Assembly (NCBI GenBank): GCA_019649035.1
Contig: BMAT01011808.1
Location: 1-45,443, forward strand
Length of the DNA: 45,443 bases
Direction: 5' to 3'
Source: Elysia marginata
Lineage: Eukaryota; Mollusca; Gastropoda; Plakobranchidae
How positions within the stretch are numbered: the stretch's first letter is position 1; each line of letters starts with the position of its first letter. Under the pieces are notes generated by a model, which was not told the DNA's origin, did no database searches, and saw only the letters and a list, made by a program, of their open reading frames with translations. A program made the position numbers and the translations under genes. Positions 1 through 12,600 of this stretch are shown here, one piece after another.

Positions 1-470
1 CCGTGTACGGCACATAATATGACAGTAACAAGCTAGATCTAGTGAAATATTTTAGTGACGACTCATTGAACATAAGTTTGTACTAAGAGTCAAAAAGTTA
101 AAAATCTAGCTTTAATTCTTATTCATGATACCAAATACTTGATAAGTGAATTTTTTTATGGAAGCCTGATTTTGCTTGGCTCCAACTTTTATGGTTAAAA
201 TTGATACTTTTTCCAATTAGATTTTTCTATGCTGGACACCAGGCTTTACATTAAAATTGTTTCAAATTGATAATTTTATATGTAGGCTTATAATCTCTTC
301 ATTTAAGGGATTCAACTCAAGATTTCATGCCTTCATTTCGTCAAAAGTTGTATGCAATTCTGTAAATTTACCATTTAGATATTAGGTTTATCTAAACATC
401 TAGATCTATTAATCAGTTTTGCTTGATTACAATATTAAGTTTTTTTTATATTCATAACTTTGCTTTCCAG
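1..470. other. 5' flank or first intron of CCDC87
   Basis: A+T-rich sequence with no convincing coding stretch. It ends in a pyrimidine-rich tract and CAG acceptor at 468-470, directly before the exon carrying the start codon. The simplest reading is that 1-470 belongs to an intron separating an untranslated leader exon (outside the window) from the first coding exon. Two TAGATCTA palindromes lie at 34-41 and 401-408. A promoter cannot be identified from the sequence. Confidence 0.5.
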
Positions 471-477
471 CAACAAC

Positions 478-3400
478 ATGCCGTCATCAAGAGAAAGAAA
501 ACATCAGAGTTCCATCCAAAAGGATCAGAACTTTGGTAAACTGCCAAAGTATGGTTCTCCTATATATCCCAAACCAGAAAAGGTGGATGACATGTATCCA
601 CTAAAATGGACAAGCTTCGATAATGTAAGTGTGCCATTAATTAGAATAGCATCATGCATGATATTGCAGTGAAAACAAATGGCTTTAAAAATATCTTCTG
701 CAAACATTAAATTGCTTAAGACACTGAAACCATTTTTTTCTCGATTTTTTTAAGTTCATTATTTAGTATTCTTTAATTTTAAAGATAAAAATTAGGTTTT
801 TATAAATGTTTTTCTGATGCTATTGGTTAAAAATGGGTTGTTTTTTTTTGTTTACCAATATAAAATTTTTAATATGTAAAAATAAAGTTAAGTTTTCAAA
901 AAAAATGTCTCCTTATACTATTTTTAAATATTTTTTTATTTACCAACATAAAACAATTTTTCCACTTTTGTGGTTTGAAATACATTTTAACAAGATTGGG
1001 ATTGGACGTCCAAGCATAAGCTCATTCACTATTAACACAAGATATGCAGTAAAATCTACAGTTTTCCTATGTTGCTTTTCTCCTTCTGATCTGAGTTTTT
1101 AAACATTTTTAATTTGATCTATGAGTGAAAACCAAGTCGTTGATGATTGTAGCTGCATTATTGTAAGTGGGCCCAAATTCAGTTACAAATTATACACTAG
1201 ACACACAGACAACATTTTTGTTAGGGGGAGGGGTGGGGGTGGCAACTTATGTAAGGTGTTACTCCAAGATTGGATCTATAGCCATTGTTTACTTATAGAT
1301 TGCCATTTCATGACCTTTTAACTGACTTGTTTCAGTCCTTTAAGATTTTATTACCTTTGTATGTAACCTAATTTCTGCATGTGCCTACTTACATTTTTAA
1401 TCTTTTTTTTTTCTTTTGAATGATAGAATGATGTCCAGAAAGGTATCCAAAATGTTTTGGGACCATTATCACTCTTTGCACCATTTACCCATGAAGATGG
1501 TAAGCTGTGTAAAATTAGATGCCTGCATTTGCCTGGTTTACAAGTACCTAAAGGAACAATAAGATTTTCTATCAAAACAGTGTAGGAGTAAACAAAAGTT
1601 AAAAATTTTCTCTATTATTTTCTGGTATATATCAGGGCAAAAAAAAAATGTGAACTTCATATCAATTTTATAGATTAAAATTACAGTTTTAAAAATTATT
1701 GATCACATCATCATTGCAGAACTGATAGTAGCATGCATAATGATTTTAATTTCTGTTACAAGAATTACGTTCAGTACATGTAACGTGTCTTTATTATTGT
1801 ATGGCCCGCTGCTTGTCCCACTGCCTGAATAGGATGTAAACATTTTCAATTCATGTGGATTTCCCTTTATTACAAAAATGTTTGCATTGACTCATCCAGG
1901 TCGTGCATTTTATTTCTGAGAAGTAATTTATATTGCAAAATGACCAAGTGATGATTGCACATACTTGATCATTTGAACAATATTACTCTATGCTAAATAT
2001 AATTCAATATTTTCTGTGTGTCTGTATGTATGCTTTTTTATGACGGTGTACATGTGAGTTTTCTATATTGGAACAATGAAATTCTAACTTATACACTCAA
2101 GTGAAAAATATTGACAAGTACATTGGTGTTGCAAAAGACAAAGGAAGATTTATCTTTGAAATTTATACTCTTATATAGTCAAAATTAACATTCTTCATAA
2201 TCTTTTAGTGCCAGAGGTTGACACTCTTCAACTGGAAAGACCTGTCACTCCAATTGATGTAAGTTTTTTATACTCATGACACAAAATAGGAATAATGCAT
2301 TTTAATTTCAGTAGGTGTTTTTTATATTTTGTTCAAGACTTACAGTGTAAAAATATTTATTGCTTTTTTGGAATAAGACTGCTTCAAATACCTCTTTGAA
2401 CAGGGCTTACTTTACATTTTAGAATCACATATATAACAACTTCTCCAAGGCTTTAGGACATGAATTTAGCAAGCAACCATTTGACAAAAATTTCATGACA
2501 GGAAAACTTTCATTTTTAAAGGTGCTTTTCTTTTTTCATTTGTTTTTTTTTTTTTTTTTGAAGAGTGTCATTTACATGGTTGGTTGAGTATGATATTGGA
2601 TTTTATTCAGTTAGTATTAGAATAATATTTAATTATGGTTACTTATTTGCATGTTATTTTTTTTTACATAAATTTCTGCTTTGTTCAACTTCTTAATGAG
2701 TGCATTGTAGCATATTATTGTTTGATTTATTTATCATGTATGATCACTTGAGAAACTTTTTTTTCAAATGCCTCTGTACCATTAAGTTATAAATGTAAGT
2801 AGATCTATATATATATATGTGTGTGTTTGCTGTTCTATTAAGTAGTTCTCTTGCATCTTGGAATTGTAACAATGTGCCAGTATTGGATAATAATGTTTTG
2901 TCTTATCTTATCTTATTGTATCTTATCGTTTTGTAATTTGTGAAATGCAATATACATATAAAACCTCAGTCTTTAAAGCAAATTCAACTTTTTAAAGTAC
3001 TTTTAAAATTTATTTATTTTTTCTTATTGTAACATATTTTTTGTCCTCTTGTGTTTGCTGAAATAGGAAGAGATTAAGACACAACCACAAAGTATTGAAA
3101 AAATGGCAAGACATGTCAGAAGACGAATAATGGCTAAACCAGATGTTCCTCATTTGTCAACTGAAGACCAAAGAAACTTGGTATTGTAATTTAAATAGCC
3201 TACTTTTCACTCTTTCTTAATTGTTAAATCAGTCCAATAAATCTCTAAATTTTAAAAAATGGCTTACAAATTTAAAAGAAAAATTTTAACAATCAGATGC
3301 TTTTTTGCATTCTCCTTATTCAGGCATTTCTAATGAAGAGTTTCATTCACAATAAAGGTTGTGAGGGCAGAGAGCTCTTGTTAATGTTTGAACACATAAG

Positions 3401-3678
3401 TTTATCACTTTTACTCAAGATGAAACCAACGAACCTGAAGCCTCAATAGAAATGTAAGCAACAACACTAAAATCATGGCTTTATGCTTTTTATGTAAATG
3501 TATTTACATTCTGTATACATTGAAAATTTGTTTTTTTTGTATAGGAAAAAAATTTTCAGTTAAAGATGTGTTTTTTTTTTAATTTCTTAACCGTTTTTTT
3601 CCTCAGGCTGCCATCATAATGGGAGAAGTAAGAGGCATATGGCCTGACATAAGGAAACAAATTGATGATCCTTTTTTG
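478..3678 (+). CDS. CCDC87: CCDC87 exons 1-5 (N-terminal region)
   Basis: Coding exons: 478-624 (exon begins at 471), 1427-1499, 2209-2258, 3067-3180, 3607-3678. Phases at the exon ends are 0, 1, 0, 0, 0, and every junction has AG before and GT after. Together they encode residues 1 to about 152. The opening 40 or so residues are basic and polar and extend beyond the mammalian start; the conserved GPLSLF motif is in exon 2. Exon 4 has a basic stretch (ARHVRRRIMAKP) that aligns with the mammalian helical region. Exon 5 can use either of two overlapping donors; GTGGGT at 3679 preserves the frame into exon 6. Confidence 0.85.
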
Positions 3679-6600
3679 GTGGGTAAAATATTAAAGTAGT
3701 AAGAATGAAATCACTTTAACAGAAGGTCTGTTAAAAAAGAGGTCTGTTAAAAAATTCTGTTAAAAATTTGTTTTTCATGCCTGATTCTTCTAGATAAAAA
3801 ACTGAATTAAAGATGTTAAGGACCGGTACATGTTTTGATGCTTAGTGACTATAAGATTACATTTTTTTTCCTTTTTTCCTTCCCATCAGTCACCTGAGGA
3901 AAACAAGGAGTTAAACAGACGAATTGCTGTACATATTGTGACTGTGTGTGAACAGTTGTTTCTTCATTATCTGGAAAAAGCACAAGGTAAAAAAATCTTT
4001 TGAAAATTTCTTTATTCTTAGAAAGCATTAGAAATTTGGATATACAACAGGCACTCTTCGAAAGTCTGGAATGCCTTGACATAAACCTTGCAATAGAAAA
4101 TAATTACTTAATTAATTACAATTAACATCAAGTTAAAGCATAGACACAAATTTAGCTCTTTATCCATGATCTTTTCTGTTCCTAAGTTACAAACAATGCC
4201 ATCAGCAAACATCATGCAAGCAATCTGAATGTGTTTGATGTCTCAATTATGTTACAAAATGTTAACATTTTGAACAAGACCTTTTACTGAGCCTGTGAAT
4301 GTTAACATTTGAATAAAATTATCAAAATTTTGTGGAAAGATTTAAGAACTTCTTTTGATTTTAGATGTAAAGACAAAGGGGGGCAAATCTACTTTTAAAA
4401 GGCATTTTCTCAAAATAAATGTTAAACATGCAACTTATATGAAGTGATTGCAAGACATTATTTATGCTTTATTTTAGCTCTTTTGTTTATGACAAGCATT
4501 AATTTCAAGCTGCTCCTCTGTCTAAGTTTTAGCTTATTATGTTTTGTGTTTTACAGTGCTGAACAGCAGGGGAGTCTTTAGTGGCCCAGCAAACATGAGC
4601 AGATTGAAAGCTCAGCTTGCTCTTGAGGCTAATGAGTTGTGAGTTTGTTTCATGATATGTTTATTTGAATCATGCCAAAAGTTTTAATTTATGAAATAAT
4701 CTAGTCTTTTTTCTCTTTTTAAAAGATTTAAACTATATAAGAAGTTTTTATCTCATTAGAAAACTTTGATAACATCATGAAATTTTAAGAAAAATGCAAT
4801 TTTTGAAATATAAACTTGTGCTATATTGTAATATCTGACTTGCATGTAAGAAGTTTTTGTTGGAGTATTTCTAATTTTCAAAGAACATGTTTCCATTTGC
4901 TTTTTAAATTTTTAATTCAAATTTTTATGCCAGGCTTTTGTTAAAGCTGAATTTTGTTTTAATTTTTATCCTTTGTCAATTTATTCTGCAGGTTGAACAT
5001 TTTAAAGATCCGTCGGTACATTGTGTCAGATATAAGATCGATGGCTGAGGGTCAGATGCCAAGTGAGCTACAGTCTGCCAGATCTTCCACAAAGAAAAGA
5101 ATCTCTTCTGCTAAAAAGCTAACTTACCAGTCCATGGTAATGCATTACGGAATGTTATGATCAGCAATGTTTCATACTACTTAGACTTAGCTCATTTTGA
5201 CTGTGAACTACCTGTGGAGTGAATACTTCTTTATATTCATTAAAAGTATAGTAGTTCAGGTGCTTTTTTTGAATGCCTCAAGTATTATTTGTGACATCTG
5301 CCCAGCTTTTACACTAATTTTGCACTCTTTTGAAATTGAGAAGAAAATGAATGATTCAAATCAGTTTGCCTAAATTTGGCTAGCTTAACTTCTACATGTG
5401 AAGTAAAAAAAATTTAGAGATCATTTTCATGTTTTGTGATCTTTACTTTGCTTGTTTTTTTTTTTTTCAGCTTGAGGCAAGTCGACCAAAAACAAGAGAG
5501 CACAAGATAAAAATTAGCACTCTGGAACATGAATTGAAGGAGGTAACGATTTTTGTCATTTTCTTATGAAGATACTATATCTAGAACTTTAATTGAACTA
5601 TCATCATCAGTGCAGCTATGTACCTTTTGCTTGGATGAAGACAAATAGATGACAAGCAATATGGACTGGCATCATTTCTTTATTGTCATAAAAATCCTAA
5701 TACTTAAAGAAAATTACAAGCTGCGGTTATCATTTACATCTGCAGGAACCTTTTTGACATAGTAATTACAGCAAATTTTATGAAAATATCATAAGTTTGT
5801 GTTTAAAGTCCTTATCAATTTCAATTTTGAGGGGGGGGGGAGGGGGAATGTCTCTCTTATTTTTCATTTTTAGGGAAAATCCCCTGTCTCCTGCAGAAAT
5901 ACTCAAGTTCATGTCTGAGTCTGAATGTGTTTAAAATTTATATAACTTTGGGTCTTGGTTCAGATCCAAGATGTGATGCCTGTATTGGATACTAGTCATT
6001 TGATGGACTTTGTTGCCGAACTGCCTGAGAGGGATATTCATACTCCAAGTGAAGAAGGTGAAAACGCAATTTTTAAAAGAGTTTCTAAGCTCATTATTTT
6101 AAGACTGAATAAGGAGATTTCAAAGTTGTATCTGAAAAAAAAAGAAAGTTATTCTTACTTGTACTTTAAAAAATATTTACTCTTATGCATGATGCCTTGT
6201 TTTTAACTTACTCATATTTTTATGTTGTCCTGGTCAAAACACTTTTAGATCTTTACTGAAGTTTTTTGAGTTAGCATGAAGGTCACTGCTTGTTAAGGGC
6301 TTCAAAATTTTCTTCATGTGGGGAAAAGTACAAGGAAAAAAGTTCTTAATCATGTTACTAGTTTGTTAACAATTATTTTGTCTCTCTTTTTTAGAGTTTC
6401 GTGCAAGACCTAGCAGAATCTCTGAAGGTGTTTCTCGAATGTCTGGGTAGGTGTCCAGATCAGATTTTTATAGATATTTGATTGTAATAGTCACAACTGA
6501 AACTTGTATTGTGCATACTGGTAGAAGTAAAGTTGTGTTCTCCTTAGTCTTGATAAATGAGAAGTGATTTACAGGGTGCTGAGTGAAATGAACAATGACG

Positions 6601-9600
6601 GGTAAAAGAGTTTTAGTATTTATCATTTCAGCCTAGTCCAGAACTTAATCTAGAATGTTGAATTTGATTAGCAGATTCTATAATTCTCATGATTTATCCT
6701 TACTTCCAAGTGCAAGCAAAACCCTTTGGTGAAACAAGCAGTCACACAAAAAAAAATGTATTAACTTAAACCACAATTTTTTAACCCAAACATTGTCATG
6801 TTGCTTAGTTTAAATATTGAAGGCAGGATTTGTTTTGCAGTTTTTATAAGTTTCCTTAAAAAACCCTCCAATCTGCCTAATGGTACTTATGTTACGATTT
6901 TCAAATTCAAAGGGGTTGATAGTATTAACCATGGATCATTTGTGATCTTCCAAACAATAAATATTTTTTCAAATCATAGTAGTAACTCTGTAAAAGATCT
7001 GTGGTTATTAGTTCATGTAAAATCAATAAGAAAAGGGGAGAAAAGTTACATATAGAAAGTTTTATGTAAGATACTCGTTTCCAACTACTGACTCACTGGA
7101 CTGATTGTGTCACAAATCATTAAAAAAAAATAAAATAAAATAATTACATGGTTCTAGTTCATGTTTTTCGTTCTTATTCGGTACTGTAATGAGCTAAAAA
7201 AAATTATCTTTCCATTTCTTTCAACTGTAGCATGCTCAAAGAGAGTTCTTCAAAAGAAAAGATACTTTTTAAGGTAAGATATCCTAATCCACCCGTCGAA
7301 AAGTTCCATTTTAAATCTTATTGCATTTCATTTGTGTGTTTTTAATTTACGCATCCCTCTAGCATGCTGAGGAAAATAAAGTTCTGACATTTTGTGGAAA
7401 AAAGTGTATTAATAAAAGTGTATTTGTCACGGAGAGGTGGCAGGAGAGACGTACCAAATTCTCACGACAACTTAACCTTTTCATTATCTGTTTTTCAATA
7501 TTTTTATTAAAGGTAAAACTGAAAGATTGAATGAAAATTTGTTGCAAAAGAATAAAGGTTTCCTTATATTAGATCGTTCAAAACCATGAAATCTTTACGA
7601 AATAGATACATGTGAAGAAAAAAATTGAAGGGGCAGCTATCTGCTCTTCACACCACTCTTAGCATCAAATCTTTATATATGAATTCTAGTAAATTTTGTT
7701 GCCATATTCATCGCTGGTCTTCCAGAGGCAATACAGACCTTTAGCACACGCACCGTGTCGCACTACGCGTACGTGAAAATCGGGAAAGCAGATTGAGTTA
7801 CTATAAAAATAATGAAATCAGTTTCTAAAAATAGAACGTCTGTGGTTCTATTTTTAGAAACTGGTTTCATTATTTTTATAGTAACTCAATCTGCTTTCCC
7901 GATTTTCACGTACGCGTAGTGCGACACACTGCGTGTGCTAAAGGTCTCTAATAGTTCAGCTAGCATGGCACCACTTACACTTTTCACCATCCTGAAGGGC
8001 TTAACATTTATGTACATATATTAATCTAACAAAATGTTGTTGAGAGTAGGCTGATAATTTTGGCCTGACATACACTTTTTAAATGAAAAGATGAGTTATA
8101 TCTATTAAAATAAGCACATGTGGCTGTTTGATTTGCGCTACACCAGTCAGAAGATGGTGAAGATCAGGAGTCTTCTATTGAGACAGAAGAAAACCTTAGG
8201 GTATGTGGAGCTTGCTTTGTAGAATCTCATCACTTGAGATGGGTCCAAATGAGACAAGTGTGCAAACACAGTTTTGAAATATCAGACATTACAATTTTTT
8301 GGTTCAGTAAACTTAAAGTTTTTTTTAAAGATTGTGTTTGGACCTGTTTCAAGATACAAATATGAACTTGTAGTCGCAACAGCAAAAGCACCTGATATAA
8401 GCTCTCTTTTATCATGTTTCTATAACTTTAATTTCTTTCCTCAAATCAATTTTTTTTTTCAATTTCATGTTTTAAAAACTGCTTCTCAAGCTATTAGAAA
8501 GAATGTGTTCTATTGTGTGTGCTGCTACCCTTTTTTTTATACTCAAGTGTGTGTCAGAATCATTAGGTCTATTAATGGGATTAAAACTCAACAGTACTTT
8601 TTGCCTCTTCAATAAATCTTTAAATGAAATGTAGACCTATCTACTGTAAATTTTTGCTAAGACTGTAGTAATGATCTGGTATTTTTATTTACATGTAAAA
8701 AAAAAACTTATGTCAAAACGCCATTTTGAGGGGGCATGCAAGTTTAATTTAGGAAACAATGGAACACTGTGTCGCACTCTGTGATTTGGAGAAGCATCAA
8801 TTCATGAAAAAAAGACAATACGAAATGATTTGCACTGCAATTTTTTCAGTTTAATTGTAGGTAAATAATATTTAAAAAATAAATATGTTCACCTAATAAT
8901 AGATTTTATAGGTTATGTTTTTCAAATTCCAGTACTTACTTACAGCAAAGCAGCTTTTTGTTGTCCAAATTGCTTTTTTTAAATCTTTCTATGTCTTCTT
9001 TTGTGATATAAAAGCAATCATGATAAGGTACTACTTGTGTTAATTTTGTCTGACGCTTCTAGTGTTTTTATTTTATTTAAAGCTATCCTAATTATCTATT
9101 TTATGCATAGTTTATTCTTTGCTTTCATATACGATCTGTCATCTACTGTGAAATTAGTGTAAGTTGACTAATTTCTTCTGTATTCTTTACAAGATCTGCT
9201 TGTATCAACTTTGTATGCAATCGCTTTAATTAATAAATAGCTTGACAATTGTACCGTAATGATAAATGTATGCTACTGTTTATTTACCTTTTGGTCTATG
9301 CATGTCAGAGAACATCTTCCTTTCTTGTTTATAGTAGGATGCTTTTGAGTTTTGCCTGCCTTCGCTCTTCCTGTGATTGATGGAAATATTACCTAACAAC
9401 ATTTTGTACCCTAAATTTTCATTTAGGCTGTGTGATTTTGATATCTTAGCTTAGTTACTCCTTCTTCAATAAAAAAATAAAATTGAAAAAAGAAAACTTA
9501 GATTTTAAATTCAATTAAAAAGGGAAAGATCACAATCTTCACCCATTTTTAATGAGTGTTTAATGTTTTCAAATTCAAGTTCTCTTAAATTGTTCAATTA

Positions 9601-12600
9601 ACTCAATGCTTTTAGCATGCTTTTCTTTGAAATATGCAGTAAAAACCTCGTCTTGCAAGTTATATTTCAAATATAAAGTCTGATCTAAAATACTTTGGTT
9701 TTCTAAGTTCTTTAATAGGCGCCAGATGTACTTTTTGATAGTCTGTCGTTAATAGAAAATAGCTAATTTTTTTTAATGAGCACCAGCAATATTTTTTACC
9801 TTTCAACAAATTATCTCTGATTTAGTCCAATTATGATGATTTACTCCTAAATTATTTTGCTGTCTCATATGCAGGTACTTGGTTTGGAGGATGACAAAAA
9901 AGAAGAATGTGCATATCCTTCAAGATGTATGATGCTTAGCGGAAATCAGTGGAGAAACAACTTTTCTATTTTTCTATCTCTTCCCATGAATGTTATCACT
10001 CAGAGGTTTTTAGGAAGTTTATCTAATTGCCTGTCATATCTTTGTTTACCTATTTGTTTTCCAGTACAAAATCATCTCACAGTTTACCATATGTTGTGGC
10101 ATGGGCTTCTGAGAGTATTTAAAAGAACTCTCATAAAGCAGCAGTATCATGTTTCTTTGTTTTCTTTTTATGTTTGCTAGCGTTGCAAGTCACAGCCTCA
10201 TATCGGGCAGGGTGAGACTCTGATGGAGGAACTAGGCATTGACTTGTCTGTCCGCATTGACCCCCTTCTGGAGCAAGAGCTAGATGTCTTGAAGAGAGAA
10301 AGGCAGGGCCTGGAAAAGGTAGGCCTATTTAATAAAGAAATTTTTAATTTACCCATGTTTTAACATTCCTATATTTTCCTGTTAAGATTCTTTAGTTCTG
10401 AGTTTGTGAATTTATGCCAGCTCAGAAAGCGATAGATTTAAGAATGGGGAATGAAAAGGAAGATGAAACAAGACTGATAGATTATAGATGAAGATCAACA
10501 GAAATATGAAAAGATAGGTACAAAAAGAGCCAGAGAGTAAATCTATCAAAGAAAATATTTTTTAAAAAAAATGAAAATTAACACAACTATAAAAAGATAG
10601 ATACAGAAAGAGTCAGACTGTAAATCTATCGACAAAAAGTCTGAAAAAAAATGAACCAACAAAAGTACACAACTTAAAAAAAAAAGATAAACGATGTACA
10701 CCTGGTCAGCCTGAATTTTTGTTTTAATCTATTGATCTGACAACTATTCCTGACAGCTAGTCTGATGTCGAAACTATCAAATTTGGATGAAAAAAAAATC
10801 AACTTTTTTTTCCCTCTGAATTCCCTCACCATGTCAAAGTATCTAAGAGGGATATGATACTTTTTATGAAATGGTCAGCTGTAAAAAGCTTAGATAGATA
10901 AATCATTTAGACTTCCAACACCATGGGTTTCAAGAATATCAATACACGACTCGTTTAGTTCAAAACATCGTTGTTTTTATTTTTGTCATCTCATCATCAT
11001 CATCATTATCAGTATTATGGTTGATGTCATAGTTATTATTACCATTATATTTATTGTTGGAGTTATCAGGTGATTGTAATTTTTCTTACATTAGGTTATA
11101 ACTGATAGAGAAAGTAAGCCCAAACTTGGAAGTCGAGTTTTCATAGAAGAGGACTTGAAAAAACTGACAGAGCACAAGGATGATGAGTTCCCTGATGAAG
11201 ATACTGAGGACGATTTGCCTCCCCTAATACAGGTAACTACAAAACAGTTAAATCTGGCGGGGGAGGGGGGGGGTTGGTTGTTTTTTTTTAATCATTGTAA
11301 CCCCTCTTATTGTCCTCAAAGACATATAGAAAAATTTTAAATGCACAATCATTTAGAAGATATGAATCTTTTTTAAAGTCGAAAGCTTTGGCTTCTAAAA
11401 TTTTACCTGAGATAAAGTCTTCAAAATTGAGAGATGATAAACTTTTTTGTGAATATGTTTTATTTCAGGCCGTGAAAGTTGAGTTGGTAATTTTTATTGT
11501 CATAAATGTATTATATATACACTTTGTAAGGAGAACCAATCTTCAAATGTTTCTTTGTAAGCATCCTCCAAAAGGTTTAGACAACTCTTTTAGGAATAAA
11601 TTAAAAAATCCTAAAGTGTTTGGTAATACCTCACAGGCCATCACCCGCCATGCTCGTCATGATGACATGAAACAACGGATGGAGAAGAAAATGAAAGAGT
11701 TGGAGGCAAGGCAGCAGAAGAGGGAGGAAGAGGAATGGTAAACCTATGTGTACCACCTAGTAGGAGTTATTTAGCTTTGTATTTCTATATAATTTGGTTA
11801 AGTTTAATCTTTTCTCTTCTGTAATGGTCTTGTGTCATGTAGCCATAATTTTGATTGCATGAATGTAATGTCTCACTTTTGTTTCATGATGAAAGTTCAC
11901 AATAGCATTTTCACTCCTTATTTAAGGACATTTTTCACCTTTATGCCATAGGATCACTTTCACACCAATTATTGGCTCTAATTTTTTTACGATCTCTGTT
12001 TCAACATTAGGATGTGATCAACTTTGAAATATTTTTTGTTTTTGTTTGTTCTAATGAACAGGCAGTCAGATTTGTACTTACTCCTTTTTGTAAAAAATAA
12101 TTCTTGATTTTTTTCAATTGTCATCTTTTCATCGTACCTGAAATCACCACCTTTTCTCATCATGTATGTTTCTTTTTGTCACATGGTCAGTGTTCACATT
12201 CAGCCTCCAACTCACCCTCAACCAGATGTTGTTAGCACAAAGCTCGGCACCAATGTAAGAAAACAAACGTTGACTTTTGACCTGGTTTTTAGATTTTTTT
12301 TTTCATCACTTCAATTTTCAAAAAGTCACAATTTTTGTTGGGTATAACTTGTAAATGGAATCTTTTGTACTTTGAAAAATGTAAAAGTAAGTCTGATGCA
12401 AGGATTCTAAATAATATTTGTGTTTGTACTTGTCTTGAGATTTATTTATATAAGACATGGTAAAATTCTGTGATAAGCCTCTAACAACCCTTCTGTTGGT
12501 TTTATGTTCAAAACAAGCCTATGAAAATAACAGCATTTAACATTTTTTTTTCTTACTAATTTCAGTCAATTAAAAAATTAAATTTTATTCTAAGTACCCT

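Noticed and set aside
9875-9940. Possible CCDC87 exon (VLGLEDDKKEECAYPS) after a CAG acceptor in intron 13
   Set aside because: No GT donor in the required phase 0; both nearby GTs give phase 1 and force a stop in exon 14. Exon 13 joins exon 14 in frame without it.
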